Shown piece by piece: positions 17,705 to 27,985 of a stretch of 64,000 nt of DNA. Source of the stretch: Dyella terrae. Its GTDB lineage: Bacteria > Pseudomonadota > Gammaproteobacteria > Xanthomonadales > Rhodanobacteraceae. The DNA is taken from positions 1,302,001 to 1,366,000 of the forward strand of contig NZ_CP089414.1 in the NCBI RefSeq assembly GCF_022394535.1, read 5' to 3'. The notes under the pieces are model-generated. The model was not told where the DNA came from, made no database searches, and worked only from the letters and a program-made list of their open reading frames with translations. Position numbers and translations under genes: made by a program. Every line of letters starts with the position of its first letter. The first letter of the stretch is position 1.

Positions 17705-18855
17705 TTTCCGCCTCTCACCAAAGTATTCATGTCGTCTTCGACGTAATAGAAGCCTTGGCCGTCCGGGGTCAGGGCAATACCAAAAAGATCGCCATTGCCA
17801 GGCGGCGATTGGGCCTGATCGGAATCAATCCACTGGCTATAGATCTGCTTGCCGCCGGCCGGGTCCACTTCCACGAGCTGGCCGTCCTTGCCGTTGCAAA
17901 CCAGGAGATGCCCGGCCGGGGTGTAAACCATCGCAAGCGGCCAGCTCAACAAGCCGTCCTTGGTCACCAACTTGCCAGTGCCCCCGCTGGTCGTGCGATC
18001 AACGGCGTCCGGAATGGCGGTGATGACGTTATCCAGGCCGTCCGTCACGTAAAGCGTATTGTCCGGCCCCAATGACAACCCGGTCGGACCCAGCAGGAAG
18101 TTGTCGCGATCCGCGCGCTGCGCAAAACCATCGCCCACGACGGTCTGATCGACCAGCACCGGCGGCTTGCCCTCGGGAATCTTGATATTCAGGCGCAGCA
18201 CCGTCGCCTTGTGAATGACTTCCGGAAAGCCGGTGGCCTTATCGATCACGTCTGGGCTGCGCAGTCCAAAGCCCGCCATGCTGATAAACAACGTGGCGGT
18301 GTCACCACGATCCACCACGGCCATATCGCCCCAGGGGTCGTTGATGGTCGGGCCCGACCATGCCGCCACCATCTTGCCATTGGGGTCCAACACGATCAGG
18401 CAACCATCGCCTTTGGTGGCGGTGGTGCCGTCGGTGCTCGGGGTACTGCCAACAATCACCCAACCGCTCTTGAGCATGGTCATCGCCGTGGTCAAACCCA
18501 CGCCACCCGGGCATTCCGGCAGTTTCTGCGGCAGCTTGGCGAACAGCGTGGTCTGCTTGGTCGAGGGGCGATAGTTGATGATGGTCGTGCCTGTGCCCTG
18601 CAAGTTCGACAGGTTGTTGAAGTTGTCGACCAGCACGTCGTCTTTCTGGATGGCGCCCGCAGACACCGGAGCTACGACCACCGCATAGGGATTCAAGTCC
18701 CCGTTTTCCGTGACCGACGAAGTCAACGTCACATGACGATGAATGGACTCCAGCATGCCCTTGGGCTCATCCGCCGCCGCTTGCGCCGCACACGTCATGA
18801 GTGCCGCCGCGAGGATCAGCGCCCCACCCTTTCCACTAAAGATCGAATCATTCAT
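17701..18855 (-). CDS. Secreted NHL/SMP-30-like beta-propeller protein
   Basis: A 384-residue exported protein with a signal peptide (GGALILAAALMTCAAQAAAD). Repeated blades such as GPTGLSLGPDNTLYVTDGLD, SWPLAMVYTPAGHLLVCNG and GDLFGIALTPDGQGFYYVED fit a six-bladed NHL-type propeller. Function unknown; such proteins bind ligands or have lactonase-like activity. The start at 18855 is favoured by GAGG eight bases upstream and by the signal peptide, over the longer frame from 18894 that runs into the porin gene. It lies 10 bases after oprB and overlaps efeB by four bases. Confidence 0.8.
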   Translation of the reverse strand: MNDSIFSGKGGALILAAALMTCAAQAAADEPKGMLESIHRHVTLTSSVTENGDLNPYAVVVAPVSAGAIQKDDVLVDNFNNLSNLQGTGTTIINYRPSTKQTTLFAKLPQKLPECPGGVGLTTAMTMLKSGWVIVGSTPSTDGTTATKGDGCLIVLDPNGKMVAAWSGPTINDPWGDMAVVDRGDTATLFISMAGFGLRSPDVIDKATGFPEVIHKATVLRLNIKIPEGKPPVLVDQTVVGDGFAQRADRDNFLLGPTGLSLGPDNTLYVTDGLDNVITAIPDAVDRTTSGGTGKLVTKDGLLSWPLAMVYTPAGHLLVCNGKDGQLVEVDPAGGKQIYSQWIDSDQAQSPPGNGDLFGIALTPDGQGFYYVEDDMNTLVRGGK

Positions 18856-18865
18856 CCGCGACACC

Positions 18866-20377
18866 TCAGAACAGGATATTGGTACGCAACCCAAGCACCA
18901 GCTCGTTGCCGATGCGACGCGTGGGTTCGTTAGGGTTGGCTATCCCGCCACCGGGGTTGAAGACGTATTGAAGATCCGGCTGCAACTGCCACCACGGCCG
19001 AAGCTGATACTGGTAAGTCATCTCGACATAGGTTTCGGAGCTGCGGATCGGGTTGTAGCTGTTGGGGTCGATCAGCTGGGCAAAGTAGGCCGTGTCGCGA
19101 TCAGCCCCGGCGATACCTGTGGAGACACGCACGTAACCCATGCCGACGCCGAACGTATCGTCCGCGCGGTTTCGAAACGGTTCGTGCAGCACAACGCCCG
19201 CGTTCATGCTGAAGCGGATGAAGTTCCGATCGTTCTGCGGCGTTCCCATCACGCGACCAAACGCATTGAAGGTGTGATTGGGATCGGTGCTGCTACGCCA
19301 GAGCATCTGATCGGCAACGGCATACAAGGAAAAGTTGCCCTTGTGGTTCGCCGCAACACCGTTGCTCTGCGGGTTCGCCAGCGCCACGCCTTGCGTGTCG
19401 TATCGCTGATCCGCAAAGCTTTCGGTGTCGTACCAGGCGCCGAGTCGATACGTGCGCGCCAGTGGAGCCGATTCGCCCGGATACACCATGCTACCCAGCG
19501 ACGGATAGGCGTACTGCAATTCCGCCATGATCAATCGCCCACCACCTAGCGGGAAACTGGTGCCAGAAGGATTGGTCTGCTGCGGATCGCCTTGGTTGTT
19601 CTTTGTAGGGCTGCCGTTGAACACGCCCACCAGAAGGTTGATGGAATCCACGGGGCGATAGCGGAACCTGACACCGAGCGCCGACAGCGGATAGGCAGGG
19701 CCGCCTCCCGGCATGTTGTACGAGGGCAACGCGGGCCAGCCGAACATCGTATTGACGAAGTACGACGCGTTGCTGCTGACGATAAATTCTTGATCGACAC
19801 TTTGCTGGCCAACCTTGATGTCCAGCCGATCTTCTTCCAGGAACTTCTGGTCGTACCACATCTCCCACAAACGCGTCGCGCGATCTGCTTCGATGCCGCT
19901 GGCGGTTTGAATGGTCGAGAGATTGTTGGCACTCAGGTTCTGGCCGTGGATCTGGAGCGCGCTGATGTTGAACAAGCCGCCGTACCAGCCGATGCCACGG
20001 CGCGTGTCCCACTGCATGATCATCTGCGTGAGGCCGTCGTACTGGGCGCCGCGCTGCGTACCGCCCGTCGCGTTGCCCAACACTTCACTGGTCTCCTGGA
20101 TCGCCAGTGAGATGCCGTACTTGCTCAGCCCACTGCGCAAGCCAAACATGTCGCCAAGCATAAAGTTGCTTCGCTTGAGATCACCCAGAAAGCTCGCGAG
20201 GTTCTTGGATTGACCATTGACCTGGTCGGAGCTGATCGGCACCGACAACGGCGGAACACCGGCCCACGCGTCGCCTGTTGCGACCAGGCCCACCGAGCCC
20301 ACGCCAAGTGCTGCCAGGAACACAGCAGACGCGCTGCGCCCATCCAACGTCCCTTTACGACTGCGCTTTCGAAACAT
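18866..20377 (-). CDS. OprB-family carbohydrate-selective porin
   Basis: A 503-residue outer-membrane barrel of the OprB family. Signs are the signal peptide (VFLAALGVGSVGLVATGDAW), the conserved start of the mature domain (MFGLRSGLSKYGISLAIQET), DIKVGQQSVDQEF and the C-terminal QLQPDLQYVFNPGGG ... LGLRTNILF ending in Phe. OprB porins pass sugars, but members in such peroxidase operons may have other substrates. Start at 20377 is set by AGGGG eight bases before; the frame is open to 20425. It heads the porin-propeller-efeB operon, divergent from a TonB receptor across a region with two Fur-like boxes. Confidence 0.87.
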   Translation of the reverse strand: MFRKRSRKGTLDGRSASAVFLAALGVGSVGLVATGDAWAGVPPLSVPISSDQVNGQSKNLASFLGDLKRSNFMLGDMFGLRSGLSKYGISLAIQETSEVLGNATGGTQRGAQYDGLTQMIMQWDTRRGIGWYGGLFNISALQIHGQNLSANNLSTIQTASGIEADRATRLWEMWYDQKFLEEDRLDIKVGQQSVDQEFIVSSNASYFVNTMFGWPALPSYNMPGGGPAYPLSALGVRFRYRPVDSINLLVGVFNGSPTKNNQGDPQQTNPSGTSFPLGGGRLIMAELQYAYPSLGSMVYPGESAPLARTYRLGAWYDTESFADQRYDTQGVALANPQSNGVAANHKGNFSLYAVADQMLWRSSTDPNHTFNAFGRVMGTPQNDRNFIRFSMNAGVVLHEPFRNRADDTFGVGMGYVRVSTGIAGADRDTAYFAQLIDPNSYNPIRSSETYVEMTYQYQLRPWWQLQPDLQYVFNPGGGIANPNEPTRRIGNELVLGLRTNILF

Positions 20378-20440
20378 GCCTGCCCCTTTGCAGAAAGCTT
20401 GTCCCCAACTTGAGCGGCGCAGCATAGATCAGAACGCTTT

Positions 20441-20460
20441 CGCGAATCATTCGCATTACT
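20441..20460. promoter_or_regulatory. Weak Fur-box-like site near the oprB operon start
   Basis: GCGAATCATTCGCATTACT matches 12 of 19 positions of the Fur consensus in the reverse orientation. It is 64 bases upstream of the porin ATG, in the right place to control the oprB-propeller-efeB operon. Confidence 0.4.
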
Positions 20461-20577
20461 AGTCAACTTCCGGCAACGCGCGGTAAAAGTCCACGCTTTC
20501 GCAAGAACTTGCAGGCATCGTGACAAGGCCCAAGGGAGCCATTGCCGCAGACACGCAGCAAGAAGTTGATTCAAAAA

Positions 20578-20596
20578 TAGGAATCATTATCATCTT
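20578..20596. promoter_or_regulatory. Putative Fur box upstream of the second TonB receptor
   Basis: TAGGAATCATTATCATCTT carries the ATCATTATC half of the Fur consensus and an imperfect second half, about 70 bases before the receptor ATG. The 286-base divergent region is otherwise without recognisable genes. Confidence 0.6.
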
Positions 20597-20663
20597 GCGC
20601 TTCGCAACCCATGAGCCGTGCCCCATCCGAGCCACGGCCACGTCGCCCCGGGAACAACGACTG

Positions 20664-22775
20664 ATGTCCGCCCTCTTCTCCAGAAGCGCGCTTCTGGCAG
20701 CCATGACTCTGGCCCTGGCCTCCCCGGCTTATGCCGACGACCAGACCGACAACGCGACCACGCCTGCATCCACGACACCCCAGAAGGACGACAAGAAAAG
20801 CGTCGCCCTCGAGGCTGTCAATGTCGTGTACTCCACGACCAAGACGGAAACCCCCGCGGTCAAGATCCCGCAGTCGGTAAGCACCGTCACGCCTGATCGT
20901 ATGCAGTTGTATGGCATGCAGGGCCTGGACGAAGCCGTCCGTTATCTCGCTGGCGCGTTGGGTGGCAGCTATGGCGCTGACCCGCGCAGCGACTGGATCC
21001 TGGTGCGCGGTTACGACCCCGCCAAATTCCTCGACGGCCTGGCGCTGCCCAGTGGCGCGTGGACGGCGGATTCACGCATCGAGCCGTATGGCCTCGAACG
21101 CGTCGAAGTGAACAAAGGCCCGTCGTCAGCCATGTATGGCCAGTTGCCACCCGGCGGCATGATGGACATGACGAGCAAGCGCCCTAGCCTGGATGCTCCG
21201 CACGAAATCATCGCGACCGTGGGCAGCTTCGGTCAGAAGCAACTGGCTGGCGATACCGGCGGACAGCTCGACAGCGACGGCCATTGGCTGTGGCGTTTGG
21301 TAGCGCTGGCCCGGCAAGGCGACTCGAACATCAAGCATTCGAAGGATGATCGCTACTACTTCGCGCCCAGCCTGACCTGGCAACCGGACGACAACACGTC
21401 ATTCACGCTGCTGCCGCGCTACCAGCGCGCCCTGTCCGACGGCGTGGGCGGCTTCCTCCCATCGCAGGGCACGCTCTACCCCAACCCGAACGGACAAATT
21501 CCGCGTGACGTGAATCCCGGCGAGCCGGGATACGACCACTACTGGAAGACCGACGAATCGATCGGTTACGCCTTTACGCATCGCTTCAACGACACCTGGT
21601 CGTTCCGCCAGGATCTGCGTCTGCAGAATGAAAAGGTGGACCACCGCTCCATCGGCAGCCTGGGCTTGCAGGACGACCTGCGCACGCTCAACCGCTACAA
21701 CTATCCGTTGGTGGACCACGCCAACGTGTTCGCCGTGGACAACCAGGTCGAGGCCAAATTCGACCAGGGCAACGTGCAGCACAACGTGCTGATGGGCGTG
21801 GACTATCTGCATAGCCACAACGATTACAAGTCGGGTTATGCCTCGGCCCCGCCGATCGATATCTTCGACCCGGTCTACGGGCAGCCCATCGCACCGGCAC
21901 CGTACACGTTCCACACCAACAGCTTGCTGGAGCAGCTGGGCGCTTATGTGCAGGACCAGATCACCATCGGCAAATGGGGCATCGTTGCCAGCGGCCGCGA
22001 GGACTGGGTCAGCAACGACGTGAAGGACCTGATCGCCAACACGCGCGACAAGCAGAACGACAACGCGTTCTCCGGTCGCCTGGGCGTCAACTACACCACC
22101 GACATCGGGCTGGTGCCGTACGTCGCCTACTCCCACTCGTTCAAGACCACGGTGGGCACCACGTTTGACGGCAACGCGTACAAACCGATCACAGGCGACC
22201 AGTACGAAGCCGGCCTCAAGTACCAGACGCCCGACGGACGTACGCTGATCACCGGCGCCGTTTACCAGCTCACGCAGAAGAACTCGCTCACGGTCGATCC
22301 CAATAACCTGTTCTTCCAGTTGCAGCAGGGACAGACGCGCACGCGTGGTGCGGAACTGGAGGCGAATGTAGCCGTGACGGACCACCTGAGCATGACCGCT
22401 GCGTACGCCTATACGGACGCCAAGGTCACTCACGCCAACGATGCCACGCTAGGCAAGCAAGTCGCATTCGTGCCCAAGCAGCAGGCATCACTGTCGGCCG
22501 ACTATGGAGTCCACGAGGGTGTTCTCGCCGGCCTGGGTTTCGGTGGTGGCGTCCGTTTCATCGGCGAGCATTACGGCGATGCGTTCAACCAGTACCGCAC
22601 CGGCGGCTACACACTGTTCGACGCCAATGCGCACTACGACATTCAGAACTGGCGCTTCCAGGTCACGGCGGCGAACCTGTTCGATCGAGAGTACGTATCG
22701 GCGTGCAACAGCGCTATCTGGTGCTACTACGGCTACCCGCGCGAGATCACCGTTTCCGCGCGTTATCGCTGGTAA
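20664..22775 (+). CDS. TonB-dependent siderophore receptor
   Basis: A 703-residue outer-membrane siderophore receptor. The start at 20664 gives a clean signal peptide, MSALFSRSALLAAMTLALAS-PAYADD; the frame is open to 20520, but that would put the Fur box inside the gene. Plug motifs VKIPQSVSTVTPDRMQLYG, ERVEVNKGPSSAMYGQLPPG and MMDMTSKRP are clear. The barrel ends FDREYVSACN ... EITVSARYRW with a terminal Trp. It shares the general plan and many motifs of the receptor at 10890 (QFQHRFND/FTHRFNDTWSFRQ, DQYEAGLKYQ), so the two are paralogues of one subfamily. Confidence 0.93.
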   Translation: MSALFSRSALLAAMTLALASPAYADDQTDNATTPASTTPQKDDKKSVALEAVNVVYSTTKTETPAVKIPQSVSTVTPDRMQLYGMQGLDEAVRYLAGALGGSYGADPRSDWILVRGYDPAKFLDGLALPSGAWTADSRIEPYGLERVEVNKGPSSAMYGQLPPGGMMDMTSKRPSLDAPHEIIATVGSFGQKQLAGDTGGQLDSDGHWLWRLVALARQGDSNIKHSKDDRYYFAPSLTWQPDDNTSFTLLPRYQRALSDGVGGFLPSQGTLYPNPNGQIPRDVNPGEPGYDHYWKTDESIGYAFTHRFNDTWSFRQDLRLQNEKVDHRSIGSLGLQDDLRTLNRYNYPLVDHANVFAVDNQVEAKFDQGNVQHNVLMGVDYLHSHNDYKSGYASAPPIDIFDPVYGQPIAPAPYTFHTNSLLEQLGAYVQDQITIGKWGIVASGREDWVSNDVKDLIANTRDKQNDNAFSGRLGVNYTTDIGLVPYVAYSHSFKTTVGTTFDGNAYKPITGDQYEAGLKYQTPDGRTLITGAVYQLTQKNSLTVDPNNLFFQLQQGQTRTRGAELEANVAVTDHLSMTAAYAYTDAKVTHANDATLGKQVAFVPKQQASLSADYGVHEGVLAGLGFGGGVRFIGEHYGDAFNQYRTGGYTLFDANAHYDIQNWRFQVTAANLFDREYVSACNSAIWCYYGYPREITVSARYRW

Positions 22776-22788
22776 CCCGCCGTGATGT

Positions 22789-22811
22789 CCCGCCGCGATC
22801 AGCGCGGCGGG
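22789..22811. terminator. Perfect 9-bp GC hairpin between convergent genes
   Basis: CCCGCCGCG and CGCGGCGGG around ATCAG, between the receptor (plus) and the TetR gene (minus). It has no T-run. Probably a bidirectional terminator. Confidence 0.6.
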
Positions 22812-22819
22812 TACGTCAG

Positions 22820-23443
22820 TTATTTCCAGAGCAAATGCGGCATCACGTCGTTCAATGCCGAACGCAGCCAGTCCATGTCCAGCCCCGGATCGCGCGCCGC
22901 GCGCACGGACAGGCCTTCGAACAGGAAGGTCAGCACCAGCGAGCGCTGGCGCGCCAGCTCTGCCGACATACCAAAACCACCGTCGGCCACCGGCCGCATC
23001 AAGATCGCCTGCATTTCAGTACAGAACAGCTGATCGGTCTGGTGCATAGCCTTCGCCACCGCTTTGTCACGGGTGGCTTCCGCGCTGGCCTCCAGAAACA
23101 GCGCAGCATTGGTGATGCGCATGTCGGGCTTGGGATGCGTCCAGGTGTCGAACGTCTCCACCAGCATCTCGGTCATGTCCATCGATGCATTGAAGGCGCG
23201 CATGTCCTCCAACTCGATCTCGGTCTGGCGCTCGATGATGGCCAGCACGATGGTGCTCTTGTTGGGAAAGTAGCGATAGATAAGTCCCGCGCTCATCCCG
23301 GCCGCTTCAGCGATGTTGGCCATGCTCGCTGCGTGGAAGCCGTATTTGACGAAGCAATGCTGCGCAGCCGTGAGGATGCGCTCGCGTTGCTCCCTGGCGC
23401 GTTCGCTCAGGGGTTTGTCGTCGGATGTCTTGCGTTGACTCAT
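22820..23443 (-). CDS. TetR family regulator at the end of the RND operon
   Basis: A 207-residue repressor. The HTH is at the N-terminus (ILTAAQHCFVKYGFHAASMA, NIAEAAGMSAGLIYRYFPNK) and a ligand-binding helical core follows. It overlaps the outer-membrane factor gene by four bases (ATGA), so it is made from the same mRNA as the pump. That gives negative feedback if it binds the palindrome at the operon start (29224-29235). AcrR-type repressors usually sit divergent from their pump, so this distal position is less common. Confidence 0.9.
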   Translation of the reverse strand: MSQRKTSDDKPLSERAREQRERILTAAQHCFVKYGFHAASMANIAEAAGMSAGLIYRYFPNKSTIVLAIIERQTEIELEDMRAFNASMDMTEMLVETFDTWTHPKPDMRITNAALFLEASAEATRDKAVAKAMHQTDQLFCTEMQAILMRPVADGGFGMSAELARQRSLVLTFLFEGLSVRAARDPGLDMDWLRSALNDVMPHLLWK

Positions 23444-24837
23444 GGTGCTCGTTCGTTCCAGCCGCCTCCCAGCACTTTATACAAAGTAACCCGATTGGTC
23501 TGCTCGGCCAGTCGCGTCGCAATAAGTTGCTGCTGCGCGCTGTACAACGAACGCTGCGTCACCAGCGACTCCAGGTAGCTGTCGCGCCCTGCACGGTAAC
23601 GGGCCTTCGACAGTTCGTCCGCTCGTGCCGCAGCACTCTCCAAGGCCTCCTGTGCCTGGCGTTGATCGGCCAACGTGCGCGTCAGCACAAGCGCGTCAGC
23701 CACTTCGCGAAAACCGGTCTGGATCGCCTTCTCATACTGCGCCAGCGCAATCTGCTGGTCGGCCTTGGCGCCCGCCAACTGTGCGGTGAGTCGACCGCCC
23801 TGGAAGATCGGCACGGTGATCTGCGGCATGAAGGTCCATGTGCCGCTGCCGCTCTTGAACAGGCCGGAGAGATCGTTGCTGACCGTTCCCACGCTGCCAG
23901 TGAGCTGGATGGAAGGGAAAAAAGCCGCACGCGCCGCGCCGATATCCGCATTCGCCGCGCGCAACAAATGCTCCGTCTGCAAAATGTCCGGCCGGCGCAA
24001 CAGCACCTCGGAAGGCAGGCCGGCGGGCAATGCACCCAGCATGGTTACATCGCCATCCAATCCGTCAGGCAGTAGTGCATCGTCCAACTGTGCGCCCACC
24101 AACAGACGCAGCGCGTTGGTGTCCTGCGCCACCAGCCCCGTGTAGCGAGCCATATCGGCGCGCGCACTTTCCACCGTAGTCTGCGCCTGGCTCAGATCCA
24201 ACTGCGAGGCTGCGCCCAGGATGTGCCGCTTGCTCGTAAGCTCAAACGAGGCTTCCTGATTGTCACGCGTGGCCTGGGCCACCTTCAGCGACTCCTGATC
24301 CGCCGCCAGCGTGAGGTAGGCGTTGGCGACCTCCGCGATCAGGCTTAGTTGCGTGCTGCGCCGCGATTCGTCCTGAGCCAGGTAACGCTCCAGCGCGGCA
24401 TTACTGAGCGAGTTCACGCGACCGAACAAATCCAACTCGAAGTTGGTCGTGCCCAGATCGGTGCGATATTGCTCGCTCAACGGCTGACCGCTCACGCCGG
24501 TGCGCGTCGACTGGCCCGTGACGTTGACCGACGGCACGCGGTCGGCGCGCTGAATGCGGTACTGAGCGCGCGCCTTCTCCACATTGAGCACGGCGACGCG
24601 CAGATCGCGGTTGTTGTCGAGCGACAGCTCGATCAAGCGCGCCAGCTTGGGATCGGTGAAGAACTGGCGCCAGCCGATGTCCTCTGCACGACCCGGCTCG
24701 GCGGCGGTAGCTTCCGGCAAGGGCCACGACGCCGGGATACCAGCCTGCGCAGCCGGCAGTTTGGGCGCCATGCTCACACAGCCGCCGAGGGCCAGGGCGA
24801 TGGCCGCGCAGCACGCGGCCAGGATGGGCTTACTCAT
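23440..24837 (-). CDS. Outer-membrane efflux lipoprotein (OprM/NodT family)
   Basis: A 465-residue TolC-like channel. The lipobox LALGGCVS places lipidation at Cys near residue 20. Two OEP repeats follow (about 60-250 and 265-455), with the typical [20 protein letters not shown] and [10 protein letters not shown] motifs. It provides the outer-membrane duct for the RND pump encoded immediately upstream, overlapping it by eight bases. Confidence 0.94.
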   Translation of the reverse strand: MSKPILAACCAAIALALGGCVSMAPKLPAAQAGIPASWPLPEATAAEPGRAEDIGWRQFFTDPKLARLIELSLDNNRDLRVAVLNVEKARAQYRIQRADRVPSVNVTGQSTRTGVSGQPLSEQYRTDLGTTNFELDLFGRVNSLSNAALERYLAQDESRRSTQLSLIAEVANAYLTLAADQESLKVAQATRDNQEASFELTSKRHILGAASQLDLSQAQTTVESARADMARYTGLVAQDTNALRLLVGAQLDDALLPDGLDGDVTMLGALPAGLPSEVLLRRPDILQTEHLLRAANADIGAARAAFFPSIQLTGSVGTVSNDLSGLFKSGSGTWTFMPQITVPIFQGGRLTAQLAGAKADQQIALAQYEKAIQTGFREVADALVLTRTLADQRQAQEALESAAARADELSKARYRAGRDSYLESLVTQRSLYSAQQQLIATRLAEQTNRVTLYKVLGGGWNERAP

Positions 24838-27800
24838 GGATGGTTTCTCCCGCCGCCGGCATGTCGCTGACCGGAGCTTTTTTCTTGCCGAACACGCGCC
24901 TCACCATCACGAAGAACAGCGGCACGAAGAAGATGCCCAGCGCCGTGCCGGCGACCATGCCGCCCAACACGCCGGTGCCAATCGCGCGCTGTGCGCCCGA
25001 ACCTGCGCCGCTGGCGAGCGCCAGCGGCAACACGCCCAGGCCGAAAGCCAGCGAGGTCATCAAGATCGGGCGCAGACGCGTACGCACCGCTAGCAACGTC
25101 GCGGCGATCAGGTCCATGCCCTTCTCCAGGTTCTCCTTGGCGAACTCCACGATCAGGATGGCGTTCTTGCTCGACAAACCCACCGTAGTGAGCATCGCGA
25201 CCTGGAAATACACATCGCGATCCAAGCCGGCGAGATACGCCGCCACCACCGTGCCGAGGATGCCCAGCGGCGCCACCAGCAGCACAGCCGTTGGAATCGT
25301 CCAACTCTCGTACAGGCCGGCCAGACACAGGAACACCACCAGCACGGACAGCGTGTACAACAGCGGCGCCTGTGCCCCGGCCTCACGCTCCTGATACGAC
25401 TGACCGGTCCATTCCATGCCAACGCCACGCGGCAATTTCGCCACCAGCTTCTCCACCTCCGTCATGGCATCACCTGAACTCACGCCCGGCGCGGCCTCGC
25501 CGTTGATCTGCATGGCGGAGACGCCGTTGTAGCGCTCAAGACGCGGCGAGCCGAAATCCCAACGTGTGTTGGCAAAGGCGCGGAACGGCACCATCGCGCC
25601 GCTCGCGTTACGCACCGACCACTTTTCGAAGTCTTCCGGCGCCATGCGAAACGGCGCGTCGGCCTGCACGAACACACGCTTTACGCGGCCGCGATCCATG
25701 AAGTCGTCCACGTACTGACCGCCCCACGCCATCGTGAGGGTGTCGTTGATGTCGCCAATGGCGAGGCCCTGCGCTGCGGCCTTGCGGTAATCCACGTCGA
25801 TGCGGAACTGCGGTGTGTCGTCCTGGCCATTCGCACGCACGTTGGCCAGCAACTTGCTCTGGGCCGCTGCCTGCAGGAATTGATTGCGAGCCTCCACCAG
25901 AGCCGCATGGCCGAGGCCGGCGTTGTCCTTCAGATAGAAGTCGAAGCCCGCTGAGTTACCCAGCTCCGGCACGGCCGGCGGCGCGAAAGCGAACACCATC
26001 GCTTCCTTGATCTGGCTGAAGGCGCCCATGGCGCGCCCGATCACCGCATCCAGACTCAGGTCGGCCTTGTGGCGCACGCTCCAGTCCTTCAACTGCACAA
26101 AGGCCATGCCCGTATTCTGGCCGGCACCGGCAAAACTGAAGCCTTGCACCGAAAACACCGAGTCGACCGCCGGATCGTCCATGAACTGCTTTTCCACGCG
26201 TGCCATCACGTGGGCAGTGCGCTCGGTGGTAGCACCTACCGGCGCCTGCACAATGGTGAAAGCAAAGCCCTGGTCTTCCATCGGCAGGAACGAGGTGGGC
26301 AAGCGCAGAAACACCACCACCATCGCCGCACTCATCGCCACGAACACCAGCAGGAAACGCCGGCTGCGCGCGATGATGCCGCCCACGCTGCGCTCGTACT
26401 TCAGCGTGCCCTGGTCGAACTTGCGGTTGAACCAGCCAAAGAAGCCACGCTCGGATACGTGGTGACCTTTGGCGATGGGCTTGAGCAAAGTTGCGCACAG
26501 CGCCGGTGTCAGCACGAGGGCCACCAGCACCGACAAGGCCATCGACGACACAATGGTCACCGAGAACTGGCGATAGATCACACCCGTGGAGCCGCTCAGA
26601 AAGGCCATGGGCACGAATACCGCCGACAACACCAGCGCAATACCCACCAGTGCGCCGGTGATCTGCGTCATGGATTTACGCGTGGCTTCGAGCGGTGAAA
26701 GCCCCTCCTCGCTCATCACGCGTTCGACGTTCTCCACCACCACGATGGCATCGTCCACCAGCAAGCCGATGGCCAGCACCATGGCGAACATGGTCAACAT
26801 GTTGATCGAGTAGCCCATGGCCGCGAGCACGCCAAACGTGCCCAGCAGCACCACCGGCACCGCGATGGTCGGGATCAGCGTGGCCCGGAAGTTCTGCAGG
26901 AACAGATACATCACCAGGAACACCAGCACGATCGCTTCCAGCAGCGTCTTGATCACGCCCTTGATCGACACCTTCACGAACGGCGTGCTGTCGAACGCGA
27001 TCACCGATTTCACGCCGCGCGGGAACGAAGGCTCCATCTGCTTCAACGATGCCTGCACGCGCTCCGCTGTTGCCAGCGCATTGGCACCGGAGGTGAGTGA
27101 GATTGCGATACCGGTGGCCGGCTTGCCGTTGAACTTGCTGGTGAAGCCATAGTCCTGCAGGCCCAGCTCCACGCGCGCCATGTCGCCCAGCGTCAGCACC
27201 GAACCATCGGTGTTGCTGCGAACGACGATGTTGCGGAACTGCTCCGGCGTCTGCATGCGCTGTTGCGCAATCACCGTGGCGTTGAGTTGCTGACCCTTCA
27301 CCGCCGGGTTGCCGCCAATCTGGCCGACGGCCACCTGCTGGTTCTGCGCACGCAACGCCGTCACCACTTCCGCCGGTGTCAGCTTGTAGGTATCGAGCTT
27401 GTTCGGGTCCAGCCAGATACGCATGGCGTACTTGGAGCCGAACACTTCGATATTGCCCACGCCTTCCACGCGGCTAAGCGGATCCACCACGTTGGCAGAG
27501 ACAAAGTCCGAGATGTCTTCGCCATCCAGACGTCCATCCTCGGATACAAAGCCCACCACCATCAGGAAGCCGGAGCTGGACTTGACCACGTTGATGCCCT
27601 GCTGCTGCACGATCTGCGGCAGCAGCGGCGTGGCGAGCTGCAGCTTGTTCTGCACCTGCACCTGGGCGATGTCGGGGTTGGTGCCGTTCTCGAAGGTAAG
27701 CGTCACCTGCACGGAACCATCGGAGTCGCTGGTGGCGGACATGTAGATCAGGCCGTCCAGGCCCTTCATGTTCTGCTCGATGATCTGCGCCACCGAGTCT

Positions 27801-27973
27801 TCCGCCGCCTGCGCGGAGGCACCCGGGTAGTTGGCGTTGATGGTCACCTGCGGCGGCGCGATCACCGGATACTGCGAGATAGGCAAGCGTGTCAGCGACA
27901 ACGCACCCGCAAGCATGACGATGATGGCGACGACCCACGCAAGGATGGGGCGATCGATAAAAAACCTGGCCAT
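24830..27973 (-). CDS. RND multidrug efflux permease (AcrB/MexB type, HAE1)
   Basis: A 1047-residue inner-membrane proton-driven pump, equal in length to AcrB. It starts [20 protein letters not shown]. The TM4 proton-relay motif [20 protein letters not shown] carries the two key Asp residues, and the [13 protein letters not shown] and [13 protein letters not shown] porter motifs are present. The class (HAE1) transports hydrophobic and amphiphilic drugs, dyes and detergents. Encoded between its adaptor (12 bases upstream) and outer-membrane channel. Confidence 0.96.
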   Translation of the reverse strand: MARFFIDRPILAWVVAIIVMLAGALSLTRLPISQYPVIAPPQVTINANYPGASAQAAEDSVAQIIEQNMKGLDGLIYMSATSDSDGSVQVTLTFENGTNPDIAQVQVQNKLQLATPLLPQIVQQQGINVVKSSSGFLMVVGFVSEDGRLDGEDISDFVSANVVDPLSRVEGVGNIEVFGSKYAMRIWLDPNKLDTYKLTPAEVVTALRAQNQQVAVGQIGGNPAVKGQQLNATVIAQQRMQTPEQFRNIVVRSNTDGSVLTLGDMARVELGLQDYGFTSKFNGKPATGIAISLTSGANALATAERVQASLKQMEPSFPRGVKSVIAFDSTPFVKVSIKGVIKTLLEAIVLVFLVMYLFLQNFRATLIPTIAVPVVLLGTFGVLAAMGYSINMLTMFAMVLAIGLLVDDAIVVVENVERVMSEEGLSPLEATRKSMTQITGALVGIALVLSAVFVPMAFLSGSTGVIYRQFSVTIVSSMALSVLVALVLTPALCATLLKPIAKGHHVSERGFFGWFNRKFDQGTLKYERSVGGIIARSRRFLLVFVAMSAAMVVVFLRLPTSFLPMEDQGFAFTIVQAPVGATTERTAHVMARVEKQFMDDPAVDSVFSVQGFSFAGAGQNTGMAFVQLKDWSVRHKADLSLDAVIGRAMGAFSQIKEAMVFAFAPPAVPELGNSAGFDFYLKDNAGLGHAALVEARNQFLQAAAQSKLLANVRANGQDDTPQFRIDVDYRKAAAQGLAIGDINDTLTMAWGGQYVDDFMDRGRVKRVFVQADAPFRMAPEDFEKWSVRNASGAMVPFRAFANTRWDFGSPRLERYNGVSAMQINGEAAPGVSSGDAMTEVEKLVAKLPRGVGMEWTGQSYQEREAGAQAPLLYTLSVLVVFLCLAGLYESWTIPTAVLLVAPLGILGTVVAAYLAGLDRDVYFQVAMLTTVGLSSKNAILIVEFAKENLEKGMDLIAATLLAVRTRLRPILMTSLAFGLGVLPLALASGAGSGAQRAIGTGVLGGMVAGTALGIFFVPLFFVMVRRVFGKKKAPVSDMPAAGETIHE

Positions 27974-27985
27974 GGGTAGAAGTCC

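Noticed and set aside
20520..20663. Upstream extension of the second TonB receptor
   Set aside because: It would place the Fur box inside the coding region and bury the signal peptide; 20664 gives a standard signal peptide.
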